Positions 32,062 through 39,582 of a DNA stretch of 58,259 nucleotides are shown here, piece by piece. Position numbers and translations under genes: made by a program. The first letter of the stretch is position 1, and each line of letters starts with the position of its first letter. The notes under the pieces were generated by a model that was not told the DNA's origin, searched no databases, and worked only from the letters and a program-made list of their open reading frames with translations. This stretch comes from UBA7803 sp036381275 (lineage in GTDB: Bacteria; Pseudomonadota; Gammaproteobacteria; Pseudomonadales; Azotimanducaceae): positions 1 to 58,259 of the forward strand of contig DASVDC010000168.1 in NCBI GenBank assembly GCA_036381275.1, written 5' to 3'.

Positions 32062-33593
32062 ATCCGCCGGACCGTCTCGACGGTGTCACACTGCTCCGGG
32101 CTCTTATCCGGCCGGTAGGCTTTCACCCGGGCGAAGCGCAGCGCCATCCCGCCCGGGTACTGCGGGCTGGTCTGGATCTCGTTGAACGCGACTTCCACCA
32201 CGAGCTCCGGGCGCACGTGCACGACGTGTCCCTCCCGCCCGACCTCCAGCTCCAGCAGCCGACCGGTCTGCCAGCGCAGCATCTCGTCGGTCAGGCCCTT
32301 GAAGGTCTTGCCGAGCATCACCCAACCGCCCGCCGGATCGCGGGCGCCGAGGTGCAGGTTGCTGAGCCAGCCGCGCCGCCGGCCGCTGCCCCACTCCGCC
32401 GCGAGCACGATGAGGTCCAGCGTGTGCGCCTGTTTCACCTTGAGCCAGGCCGCGCCGCGGCTGCCGGCTGCGTAGACGCTGGCAGGCGCCTTCGCCATCA
32501 CGCCTTCGTGACCGGCCGCGAGCGCCCGGAGCAGGAACTCGTCGGCCGTTGCGACGTCGCCGGTCACCGTCCGCGGCACCCGGAGCGCCGGTTCGGTCAG
32601 CGCCGCAAGGCGCTCGTAGCGCGCGTGGAGCGGCTCGTCGATCAGATCCGTGCCGTCGTGATGCAGGCAATCGAACAGGAACAGCGACAGCGGCAGCGCC
32701 GCACGCAACGCGGCGACCTCGCTCTTGCGGCCGAAGCGGCGCATGGTCACCTGAAACGGCTGCGGGCGGCCGTCCGGACCGAGCGCGAGCACCTCGCCGT
32801 CGAGGATCACGCTGCGCGCAGGCAGGCGCTCGAGCACCTCGACCACTTCCGGCACGCTGTCGGTGACGTCGTTCAGACGGCGGCTGTAGATCCGGATCCG
32901 GTCGCCGTCCTTGTGCGCCTGCACGCGAGCGCCGTCGAGCTTGTACTCGAGCACCGCCTCACCGAGCGTTGCGAGCGCTTCGTCCATGTCGGCCGCGGGC
33001 TGCGCCAGCATCGGCTGCACCGGCACCAGCGGCTGCAGCCGGAACTCGCCGAGCGCCGCGCGCCCTCCGGCGAGCGCGGCGCGGGCGACCGGCGCCGCCT
33101 CGCCCGCCAGCATCACCGCGCGGCGCACCTCGCCGACCGGCACCTCCGCGGCTTCGGCGATCGCCTCCACCAGCATGCCTTCGAGCGCGCCCTGCCGCAG
33201 CTCGCCGATCACCAGACGTACCAGGAAATCACGTTCCTCCGCATCGGCCCGCGCGAACAGCGCCGCCAGGCGCTGCCGGCGCGCCTGCTGAGAGCCCTTG
33301 CCGGTGGTCTCCGCGAGCTGCCGGAACGCTTCATCCACCTCCGCGACGGTCAAACGCGCCGCGCCGTCGGCATCGGTTGCCGCGGCCGAAGCCGTGGCGC
33401 CGAGCGCACTCACGGCGCGCCAGCCGAGCCCGATGCGGCCCTGCGGCAGCGTGCCCGACAGATAGCTCACCACCACCGGGGCGAGGTCCGGGCCGGCTTC
33501 GCGCAGGCACTCGGCGAGCAGCGCGCGCTTCTGCAGCCGGCTGCGGGTGGCGGCCACCTGGCGCGAGATCTCGACGAGTCGGGACAACCGCAT
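32031..33593 (-). CDS. ATP-dependent DNA ligase
   Basis: A 520-residue ATP-dependent DNA ligase with all three domains. The N-terminal helical DNA-binding domain comes first (residues 1-190; GELRQGALEGMLVEAIAEAAEV). The adenylation domain has Lys218 in LEYKLDGARVQAH, then IRIYSRRLNDVTDSVPEVVE, SVILDGEVLAL and GHEGVMAKAPASVYAAGSRG, followed by WLKVKQAHTLDLIVLAAEWGSGRR. The C-terminal OB-fold ends RFARVKAYRPDKSPEQCDT. It would be a second ligase beside the essential NAD-dependent LigA and probably serves repair. ATG 33593 is preferred over ATG 33629, which lies only 4 bases from a BlaI-type operator. The 3' end overlaps the convergent methyltransferase by 31 bases. Confidence 0.93.
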   Translation of the reverse strand: MRLSRLVEISRQVAATRSRLQKRALLAECLREAGPDLAPVVVSYLSGTLPQGRIGLGWRAVSALGATASAAATDADGAARLTVAEVDEAFRQLAETTGKGSQQARRQRLAALFARADAEERDFLVRLVIGELRQGALEGMLVEAIAEAAEVPVGEVRRAVMLAGEAAPVARAALAGGRAALGEFRLQPLVPVQPMLAQPAADMDEALATLGEAVLEYKLDGARVQAHKDGDRIRIYSRRLNDVTDSVPEVVEVLERLPARSVILDGEVLALGPDGRPQPFQVTMRRFGRKSEVAALRAALPLSLFLFDCLHHDGTDLIDEPLHARYERLAALTEPALRVPRTVTGDVATADEFLLRALAAGHEGVMAKAPASVYAAGSRGAAWLKVKQAHTLDLIVLAAEWGSGRRRGWLSNLHLGARDPAGGWVMLGKTFKGLTDEMLRWQTGRLLELEVGREGHVVHVRPELVVEVAFNEIQTSPQYPGGMALRFARVKAYRPDKSPEQCDTVETVRRIYELSAGARS

Positions 33594-33633
33594 CCGGTCA
33601 TTGTGTCGCGGGGGGTTGCGCGGCGCCATCCGC

Positions 33634-33671
33634 AGTGCTAAAAACGTAGCACTGTGCTAAAAAAGTAGCAC
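33634..33671. promoter_or_regulatory. Tandem palindromic operator for the BlaI-type repressor
   Basis: Two near-identical palindromes: AGTGCTA-AAAACG-TAGCACT (33634-33653) and GTGCTA-AAAAAG-TAGCAC (33654-33671), with centres 19 bp apart, so dimers would bind on nearly the same DNA face. They lie 15 bases before the blaI-like start codon and between it and the divergent DNA ligase gene. BlaI/MecI/CopY repressors bind dyads of this size and usually autoregulate. The site could control both directions. Confidence 0.75.
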
Positions 33672-33686
33672 TCACGGAAGGGGAAC

Positions 33687-34109
33687 GTGCCAAGGGGCAG
33701 CGGACACGGCCAGCACCTGCATCTGTCGCGCCGCGAGCGGCAGATCATGGACGTGCTGTACGCGGCCGGCGAAGCGTCGGCGGCCGACGTCCGCGAGCGT
33801 CTGCCGCATCCGCCGAGCTATTCCGCGGTGCGCGCGCTGCTCGGCAAACTCGTGGAGAAGGGTCACGTCACGTTTCGCCAGGACGGGCCGCGTTATCTGT
33901 ACCGGGCCACGCTCGAGAAGTCCGCCGCGGAGCAGAGCGCCTGGCAGCGCCTGCTCGACACGTTCTTCTCCGGCTCGGCGGTGGACGCGGTAGTGTCGCT
34001 GCTCGGCCGGGAGGGCGAGCACCTGTCGGCGGAGGAACTGGAAGCGATCGAGCGCAAGCTGGCGGAGCTGAAGGCACGGCAGCCGCGCGGGCGGGGGCCC
34101 CGCCGATGA
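33687..34109 (+). CDS. BlaI/MecI/CopY family repressor
   Basis: A 140-residue winged-helix repressor. Typical family text is LSRRERQIMDVLYAAGEASAADVRERL (helices 1-2), SYSAVRALLGKLVEKGHVTFRQDGPRYLYRA (recognition helix and wing) and a C-terminal dimerisation helix (LLDTFFSGSAVDAVVSLLGREGEHLSAEELEAIERKLAEL). In BlaI/BlaR pairs, cleavage by the partner M56 peptidase relieves repression. GTG 33687 is supported by AAGGGGA 2 bases upstream, with AGGGG/GGAAG within range. Its TGA overlaps an ATG at 34106. No beta-lactamase is nearby, so the regulon is probably envelope-related. Confidence 0.9.
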   Translation: MPRGSGHGQHLHLSRRERQIMDVLYAAGEASAADVRERLPHPPSYSAVRALLGKLVEKGHVTFRQDGPRYLYRATLEKSAAEQSAWQRLLDTFFSGSAVDAVVSLLGREGEHLSAEELEAIERKLAELKARQPRGRGPRR

Positions 34110-34143
34110 ACGGCGGGCCCATCGAGCTGCGCGCGCTGCTCGG

Positions 34144-35517
34144 GTGGTCGCGGCGTCGCTCGCGCTCACCGTGCTCGCCGCTTCGCTGTTCCGGCGCGAT
34201 CCCGGCCGCCGGCGCACCTGGCTCGCGCTGCTGGCACCGCTGCTCGCGCTGGCGCCGTGGTGGCCGACGATCGGGCCGCTCACCTGGCCGCTCGGTCTCA
34301 GCGCGCCGGCCGCGGCGCTGCTCGCCGAACCGCTGCCGTGGCTCGCGGCCATTCTCTGGTGGGGCGTCGCCGCCGCGCTGATCGCGCGCCTCGGCTTCGT
34401 CGTGCAGCGCGAGCGGCACCGGCTCGAGACCCTGCCGGCGCATCCGGACGCAGGGCTCGTCGCCGACTGCCGTGCGCTCGCGCGGCAGCTCGGCCTGAGC
34501 CGACCGGTCGCGGTGCGACTCGGCGCAGCGCCCTGCGCGAGCACCCTGGCCGGACTCACGGTCGTGCTGCCGGGCACGCTCGGCCGCTGGTCGGCCGAGG
34601 CCCGCGCCGCGGTTCTGGCGCACGAGCTGGCCCACCTCGCGCAGCGCAACGACCGCCAGATGCTGCTCGTGCGCATGCTGGTCGACTGGTACTGGTGGAT
34701 GCCGTGGCTGCGCGGCCTGTACCGGCGCTACGTCGAGGCGATGGAAGAGAGCTGTGACGACCGGGCGAGCCGCCTGCTGCCGAGCCGGTCGGACTACGTG
34801 CGCGGTCTTGTCGACGCCGCGCGCCGGTTGACCGCCGCCGATGCCGCCGGCGCGCCCGCAGGCACGACGCTGACCGCGCTGCTCGGACACTCGCACCTCG
34901 GCGCCCGCGCCGCTCGCCTGATCGAGCGGCCGCGGCCGACGCTCCGCACCGGCGACGGGCGCGGCTGGCTCGCGGCGGTGCTGCTGCCGTTCGTGCTGGC
35001 GACGACGATGGAGCCGGTGACGGCGGCGCGGCCGTGGCCGGCCGACGCGCGCCCGCTGCGATCCGTCCCGCCCGCGACCGACACCGGAGAGCACGCGTCG
35101 TCGCCGCGCGTCACCTCGAGCACGTCCGTGCGCCTGTTGCCCGGCGGTACCTGGCGTCCCGTTCCGGATTCGGCCCGCGGGCCGCGCCCCGTCTATCCCA
35201 TCGACGCGCTGGCCCACGGGCTCGGCGGCACGGTCATCGTGGAGCAGCGGTTCGAGCAGACCCCGGCCGGCCTGGTAGCACGGGCCGCGCCGCAGATCGT
35301 TTCCCGCGATGGCCCGCGCCCGCTCGCCCGCGCGGTGGCCCGTGCGCTCGCCCGGCCGTCGCCGGAGCTCGCGGCGGGTCTGCGCGGGGTCGTCGCCGGA
35401 TCCCGTTTCGACGCCGCCGGGCTGCGCCCCGGCGCGCACGTTCAACTGCGCACGGTCTACCGGTTCGTGCCGGGCCGTGACGCGCATCCCCCCGCAGGGA
35501 AGGAGGTTCCGCAATGA
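34144..35517 (+). CDS. M56 (BlaR1-like) sensor metallopeptidase with C-terminal TonB-like domain
   Basis: 457 residues from GTG 34144. The N-terminal membrane segments are followed by the M56 peptidase: LAHELAHLAQRNDRQ gives the zinc motif HELAH (His160, His164), with the third ligand region MEESCDDRASRLLPS. A fourth membrane segment (WLAAVLLPFVLATTM) precedes a periplasmic Pro/Thr-rich stretch. A C-terminal TonB_C-like domain follows (RPVYPIDALAHGLGGTVIVEQRFEQ). The expected start would be ATG 34106, overlapping the blaI stop, but that frame differs from the peptidase frame; a 2-base deletion or 1-base insertion near 34140 would explain it. GTG 34144 has no ribosome binding site. It overlaps the tonB-like gene by 4 bases. 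Confidence 0.85.
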   Translation: MVAASLALTVLAASLFRRDPGRRRTWLALLAPLLALAPWWPTIGPLTWPLGLSAPAAALLAEPLPWLAAILWWGVAAALIARLGFVVQRERHRLETLPAHPDAGLVADCRALARQLGLSRPVAVRLGAAPCASTLAGLTVVLPGTLGRWSAEARAAVLAHELAHLAQRNDRQMLLVRMLVDWYWWMPWLRGLYRRYVEAMEESCDDRASRLLPSRSDYVRGLVDAARRLTAADAAGAPAGTTLTALLGHSHLGARAARLIERPRPTLRTGDGRGWLAAVLLPFVLATTMEPVTAARPWPADARPLRSVPPATDTGEHASSPRVTSSTSVRLLPGGTWRPVPDSARGPRPVYPIDALAHGLGGTVIVEQRFEQTPAGLVARAAPQIVSRDGPRPLARAVARALARPSPELAAGLRGVVAGSRFDAAGLRPGAHVQLRTVYRFVPGRDAHPPAGKEVPQ

Positions 35518-36128
35518 CCGTCGGCACGTGGACCCGAACCGCCGCCGCGACGCTGTTCGGCAGCGTCGTCACCGCCGCCGTGTTTCTGATGATGCAGGGC
35601 CTCATCGAGCCGGAACGGCTCGAGATACGGGAGTCGCCGCCCGGCGCCGTGCTGGACTTCCTGCCGGTGATCGAGCCGACGCCGTCGACCATCCGCGACC
35701 CCAAGCCGAAGCGGCCGGACGAGCCCATCGAGCCGCCGCCCACCGACATCCGCCCGCCGGTCGGCGACCGGTTCGTCGACACGTTCGGCGTCCCGTTCGA
35801 GGCACCCCCGGCCGACCAGCCCGCCGACCCGACCCTCGGCGCACTGAGCGACGGCGACGCGCTGCCGATCGTCAAGGTGCAGCCGGTCTATCCGCGTTAC
35901 GCGCTCACGCGGAACATCGAGGGGTACGTGCTCGTCGAATTCACGATCGATACACTGGGCCGGGTAGTGGACGTGCAGGTGATCGAAGCCCGCCCCGAGG
36001 GGGTGTTCGAGCAGGCGGCACTGCAGGCAGCGCAGCGCTTCCGCTACAAGCCGCGCGTCGTGAACGGCCAGCCGACACCGGTCAGCGGCGTACGCCACCT
36101 GCTGACGTTCGAGATCGAATCGGGTTGA
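35514..36128 (+). CDS. TonB family energy transducer
   Basis: A 204-residue TonB-type protein: N-terminal membrane anchor (residues 10-29), a proline-rich periplasmic spacer (PTPSTIRDPKPKRPDEPIEPPP) and a C-terminal TonB domain (IVKVQPVYPRYALTRNIEGYVLVEFTIDTLGRVVDVQVIEARPEGVFEQAALQAAQRFRYKP). It would transmit proton-motive energy to outer-membrane receptors such as the btuB-like protein encoded just downstream. ATG 35514 overlaps the M56 stop (ATGA), placing it in the blaI-M56-tonB operon. exbB and exbD are not in the window. Confidence 0.92.
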   Translation: MTVGTWTRTAAATLFGSVVTAAVFLMMQGLIEPERLEIRESPPGAVLDFLPVIEPTPSTIRDPKPKRPDEPIEPPPTDIRPPVGDRFVDTFGVPFEAPPADQPADPTLGALSDGDALPIVKVQPVYPRYALTRNIEGYVLVEFTIDTLGRVVDVQVIEARPEGVFEQAALQAAQRFRYKPRVVNGQPTPVSGVRHLLTFEIESG

Positions 36129-36134
36129 TCGGCG

Positions 36135-36428
36135 ATGATCGAAGTACAGCGCACCCGCGACGGCGACCCGCTCGAGTTCTCGGTGACCGTGAGCGACGCC
36201 GGCGGCCGCACCCGCCACGACGTCACGATGGACCAGGCCACCGCGCGCCGGCTCGCCGGCGGCCGCTCGCCCGAGCGGTGCCTGGAGGCGGCCTTCCGCT
36301 TCCTGCTCGACCGCGAGCCCAAGGAATCGATCCTCCGCCGCTTCGACGTCACGGTGATCTCCCGCTACTTTCCCGAGTTCGAGTCGCGGCTGCCCGAGTA
36401 CCTCGCGCGGCTCGACCCCGGCGACTGA
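36135..36428 (+). CDS. Small conserved-looking protein of unknown function
   Basis: A 97-residue soluble protein starting 6 bases after the tonB-like stop. The sequence begins with beta-strand-like text (MIEVQRTRDGDPLEFSVTVSD) and continues helically (CLEAAFRFLLDREPKESILRRFDVTVISRYFPEFESRLPEYLARL). The RFLLDREPKESILRRFDV...YFPEFE pattern recurs in short proteobacterial proteins, but I cannot name a function. It is probably the last gene of the blaI-M56-tonB transcript; a new promoter for btuB follows. Confidence 0.75.
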   Translation: MIEVQRTRDGDPLEFSVTVSDAGGRTRHDVTMDQATARRLAGGRSPERCLEAAFRFLLDREPKESILRRFDVTVISRYFPEFESRLPEYLARLDPGD

Positions 36429-36437
36429 AGCGGCGTG

Positions 36438-36443
36438 TATAAT
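36438..36443 (+). promoter_or_regulatory. -10 promoter element for the cobalamin leader
   Basis: Perfect TATAAT 10 bases after the preceding stop codon and about 12 bases before the first conserved riboswitch bases. The -35 match is weak (TCGACC at 36412-36417, with a long spacer). Confidence 0.55.
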
Positions 36444-36454
36444 CGCGCCGCGGC

Positions 36455-36655
36455 GTAATGGTGCGTCGCAGGTGCCGGGTGTTCGGGAAATCGGTGCGAA
36501 TCCGATACTGACCTCGCAACGGTGATCGAGTGACTCCTGCCGGAGCCACTGTGCCGAACGGCATGGGAAGGCGGCAGGGGTCGCGCCCGATCCGTGCGCG
36601 CCGCGGGCGCGTACGAACGGGCGGCCTCGTCAGTCCGGAGACCGGCCTGGCATCG
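36455..36655 (+). ncRNA. Cobalamin (AdoCbl/B12) riboswitch
   Basis: Conserved landmarks appear in order: GGGAAATCGGTGCGAATCCG (36488 onward), CTCGCAACGGTGA, GCCACTG (36545-36551), GGGAAGGC (36565-36572) and the B12-box sequence GTCAGTCCGGAGACCGGCCTG (36629-36649). It lies directly upstream of the btuB-like gene, so cobalamin binding should reduce expression of the receptor. The short distance from the B12 box to the ATG (about 50 bases) favours control of translation initiation. Confidence 0.95.
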
Positions 36656-36702
36656 CGCTGGAACCCCGTCCGAGGCAGACGGGCTCACCGGAATTTCGTG
36701 CA

Positions 36703-38703
36703 ATGCTCAGCTCGCTTCTCCGCACCGACGGGCCATCGCGGGTCCGCGCCCGGTGCTGCTCCATTATTCGCTCCCTGCTGACCCTACCGGCGCTCCTCGC
36801 CGCGCCGGGCTTCACCGCCGCCGCGCAGCCCGCCGCCGCTACCCCGGCCGAGGCCGATTGGGAGGAAATCGTCGTCGTGGCCAACCAGCTCCCGCGGCCG
36901 GCCCGCGTGGTCGGCAGCACGGTGACCGTGCTCGATGCCGCGGACATCGACGTGCGCCGGATCGACCTCGGCGCCGAGCTGCTCCGCGAAGTGCCCGGCC
37001 TCGCCGTGAGCCGCAGCGGCCAGGTCGGCAACGTCACCCAGGTGCGCATCCGCGGCGCCGAGGGCAACCACACGCTGGTGCTGATCGACGGCATCGAGGC
37101 GAACGACCCCGGCTTCGGCTCGGAATTCAACTTCGCCGATCTCCTGACCTACGACATCGGCCGGGTGGAGGTGCTGCGCGGGCCGCAGAGCGCGCTCTAC
37201 GGCAGCGAGGCGATCGGCGGGGTGATCAGCATCACCACCGCGGAGCCGACGGTGGGGCTCGAGGCCCACGCGGAAGCGCAGGGCGGCTCGTTCGGCACCA
37301 CGCAGTTCGGCGCGTCGGTGGCCGGCGGCACCGACGCGATCGCGGGGCGGCTGTCCGCGATGCGCTACGACACCGACGGGATCAGCGCATCGGCCATCCA
37401 GCCCGAGAAGGACGGCTACGAAACCCGTACCGTGCACGGCAAGCTCGACGTCGCGCTCGGCGAGCGGCTCTCCGCGCGCGTCGTGCTGCGCCAGGCCGAC
37501 AACGAGGTGGAGTCCGACCGGCAGGACTTCGACTTCCCGCCGACCCCCACCGAGGGTCTGATCGTCGACTCCGACGACGTGGCCGAGTCGCGCCAGCGTC
37601 ACGCGCTGCTGCAGCTCGACGCGGAGCTGTTCGACGGCCGCTGGCTGCAGCGAGCCGCCTTGAGCTACACCGACACCCGCTCGGACAACCTGCAGGGCGG
37701 CGAGCGCCTGTCGGGCAATCGGGGCGAGCGCCGCAAGCTCGAGTACCGCAGCACGCTGCGCCTCGGCGACGGCGCCTGGCGGCACGCGCTCACCGGGGCT
37801 GTGCAGCGCGAGCTCCTGTCGTTCGAAGCCTTGTCGGTGGAGTTCGCGGATGCGAACCAGCAGCGCGACGACGACCAGACCAGCTACGTGGCCGAGTACG
37901 CGCTCACCTTCGGGCGCCGCGGCGGGCTCTCGGTCGGCGTGCGCCACGACGACAACCACCGCTTCGACGACGCCACCACCTGGCGCGCCACCGCCTCGTG
38001 GCTGTTCGAGGCGCCGATGACCCGGCTGCACGCGAGCTACGGGGAGGGTATCACCAACCCGAGCTTCGTCGAGCTGTTCGGCTTCCTGCCGTCGAGCTTC
38101 CGTCCCAACCCGGACCTCGAGCCGGAGCGCGCTCGCGGCTACGACCTCGGTGTCGAACAGTCGCTCTTCGGCGGGCGCGTGGTCGCCGACCTGACGTGGT
38201 TCCAGACCGAGCTCGAGCGCGAGATCGTCACCGTGTTCGATCCGAACGCGTTCGTCTCCACGGTGATCAACGAGCCGGGCGAGAGCGACCGCAAGGGCCT
38301 CGAGCTCGCGCTCGATGCGCGGCTCGGCGGCGGCTGGTCGCTCACCGGCAGCTACACGTGGCTGGACGCCACCGAGCCGGACGGCCGCCGCGAGGTGCGC
38401 CGGCCCCGGCACAGCGGCAGCGTCAACGTCAATTACGCGTTCGCCGGCGACCGCGGCAACCTGAACGTCGGCGTGATCCATCAGGGCGAGCAGCAGGACA
38501 ACGAGTTCGTCTCCGCGACCCCGGCGAGCCGCGTGACGCTGGACGACTATCGGTTGCTGACGGCCGCGGTCACCTGGCGGGCGAGCCCGCGGCTCGAGCT
38601 GTTCCTGCGCGGCGAAAACCTGCTGGACGAGGACTATTCCGAGGTGTTCGGCTACCGGGCGCCCGGCGCCGCCGGCTACGCCGGGTTCCGGGCGCGGCTG
38701 TAG
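36703..38703 (+). CDS. btuB: BtuB-like TonB-dependent vitamin B12 receptor
   Basis: A 666-residue outer-membrane receptor, about the size of BtuB. The signal peptide ends near AAAQ (residue 41). The TonB-box region is WEEIVVVANQLPRP, followed by the plug (LREVPGLAVSRSGQVGNVTQVRIRGAEGNHTLVLIDGIEAND, YDIGRVEVLRGPQSALYGSEAIGGVISI) and a barrel with YGEGITNPSFVELFGF, NPDLEPERARGYDLGVEQ and RGENLLDEDYSEVFGY. The cobalamin riboswitch upstream and the short barrel support cobalamin or a related corrinoid as ligand. Its likely energiser, a TonB protein, is encoded just upstream. Confidence 0.93.
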   Translation: MLSSLLRTDGPSRVRARCCSIIRSLLTLPALLAAPGFTAAAQPAAATPAEADWEEIVVVANQLPRPARVVGSTVTVLDAADIDVRRIDLGAELLREVPGLAVSRSGQVGNVTQVRIRGAEGNHTLVLIDGIEANDPGFGSEFNFADLLTYDIGRVEVLRGPQSALYGSEAIGGVISITTAEPTVGLEAHAEAQGGSFGTTQFGASVAGGTDAIAGRLSAMRYDTDGISASAIQPEKDGYETRTVHGKLDVALGERLSARVVLRQADNEVESDRQDFDFPPTPTEGLIVDSDDVAESRQRHALLQLDAELFDGRWLQRAALSYTDTRSDNLQGGERLSGNRGERRKLEYRSTLRLGDGAWRHALTGAVQRELLSFEALSVEFADANQQRDDDQTSYVAEYALTFGRRGGLSVGVRHDDNHRFDDATTWRATASWLFEAPMTRLHASYGEGITNPSFVELFGFLPSSFRPNPDLEPERARGYDLGVEQSLFGGRVVADLTWFQTELEREIVTVFDPNAFVSTVINEPGESDRKGLELALDARLGGGWSLTGSYTWLDATEPDGRREVRRPRHSGSVNVNYAFAGDRGNLNVGVIHQGEQQDNEFVSATPASRVTLDDYRLLTAAVTWRASPRLELFLRGENLLDEDYSEVFGYRAPGAAGYAGFRARL

Positions 38704-38749
38704 CCGCCGCGGCGACGGAACGTCTGCGCGGGCCGGTGTCGAACCGAGC

Positions 38750-39580
38750 ATGACCGGCTCGCGCGAGCTCTCTCGGGGACCGCCGCGGCGGCCACGGCAC
38801 CGTTGGCCGGTTTGTCTGCTCGCGCTGCTGTCGTGGTCCGCGGCAGCCGCCGAGCTCGACTTCGTCTGGGAGGACGCGTTCGACGCCGCGGAGCGGGCCC
38901 GGCTCGAGGGCTGGATCCGCGAGACCCAGGCCGCCGTCGAGCGGCTCGTCGGCCCGTTCCCGATGCCGGTGACCGTCCATCTGCACCGGCGCGCGAGCGA
39001 CCGCGAGCCGGTGCCGTGGGCCCATACCCGGCGCTGGCGCGGCCAGGCCGTGCACTTCCATGTCGATACCCGCCATCCGCCGGAGGCGTTCCGCCGGGAC
39101 TGGACCGCACCCCACGAGCTCTCCCACCTGATCCTGCCGTACCTCGGCCGCCGCGCGGCGTGGTTCGCCGAGGGCTTCGCCAGCTACATGCAGTACCAAG
39201 TGATGATCGCGATGGGCGTGCTCGACGAAGCCGAGGCCGGCGAACGCTACCGCGCGCGCATCGGCCGCGCCTCCGCCCGCTATCCGTATCCCCGGCTCAG
39301 CTTCGTCGAGGCCGCGCCGCGGCTGCGCGAAGACCGCCTGTATCCGGTGATGTACTGGGGCGGCGCGACGTATTTCCTCCGCGTCGATCAGGCGCTGCGC
39401 CGCGAGGGCAGCAGCCTGCCGGCGGTGCTCCGGCGCTACCTGGCCTGCTGCCGCCGCGACCGGCAGACGCTCGATGCGCTGCTCGGCGAGCTCGACCGGC
39501 TCGCGCCGGCCCCGGTGTTCACCGGGCAGTATCGGCGCCTCGCCGGCGAGCGTGGGTTTCCGGCGCTCCCCGACGACTGA
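38750..39580 (+). CDS. Exported zinc metallopeptidase-like protein (gluzincin fold)
   Basis: A 276-residue exported protein with an Arg-rich start and hydrophobic core VCLLALLSWSAAAA. The zinc motif HELSH is at residues 122-126, with a downstream glutamate (Glu141) in AAWFAEGFASYMQYQ, as in gluzincin peptidases related to the M1/M61 families. Further text, VDTRHPPEAFRRDWTAPHELSHLI and VMYWGGATYFLRVDQALR, is typical of their catalytic domain. It is much shorter than a full aminopeptidase and comprises only the catalytic unit. Substrate unknown. It is convergent, with a 2-base gap, to the carotenoid oxygenase gene. Confidence 0.8.
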   Translation: MTGSRELSRGPPRRPRHRWPVCLLALLSWSAAAAELDFVWEDAFDAAERARLEGWIRETQAAVERLVGPFPMPVTVHLHRRASDREPVPWAHTRRWRGQAVHFHVDTRHPPEAFRRDWTAPHELSHLILPYLGRRAAWFAEGFASYMQYQVMIAMGVLDEAEAGERYRARIGRASARYPYPRLSFVEAAPRLREDRLYPVMYWGGATYFLRVDQALRREGSSLPAVLRRYLACCRRDRQTLDALLGELDRLAPAPVFTGQYRRLAGERGFPALPDD

Positions 39581-39582
39581 CG

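Noticed and set aside
33687..35517. Beta-lactam resistance locus (blaI-blaR1)
   Set aside because: No beta-lactamase or penicillin-binding gene is nearby, and the sensor's C-terminal domain looks TonB-like, not penicillin-binding.
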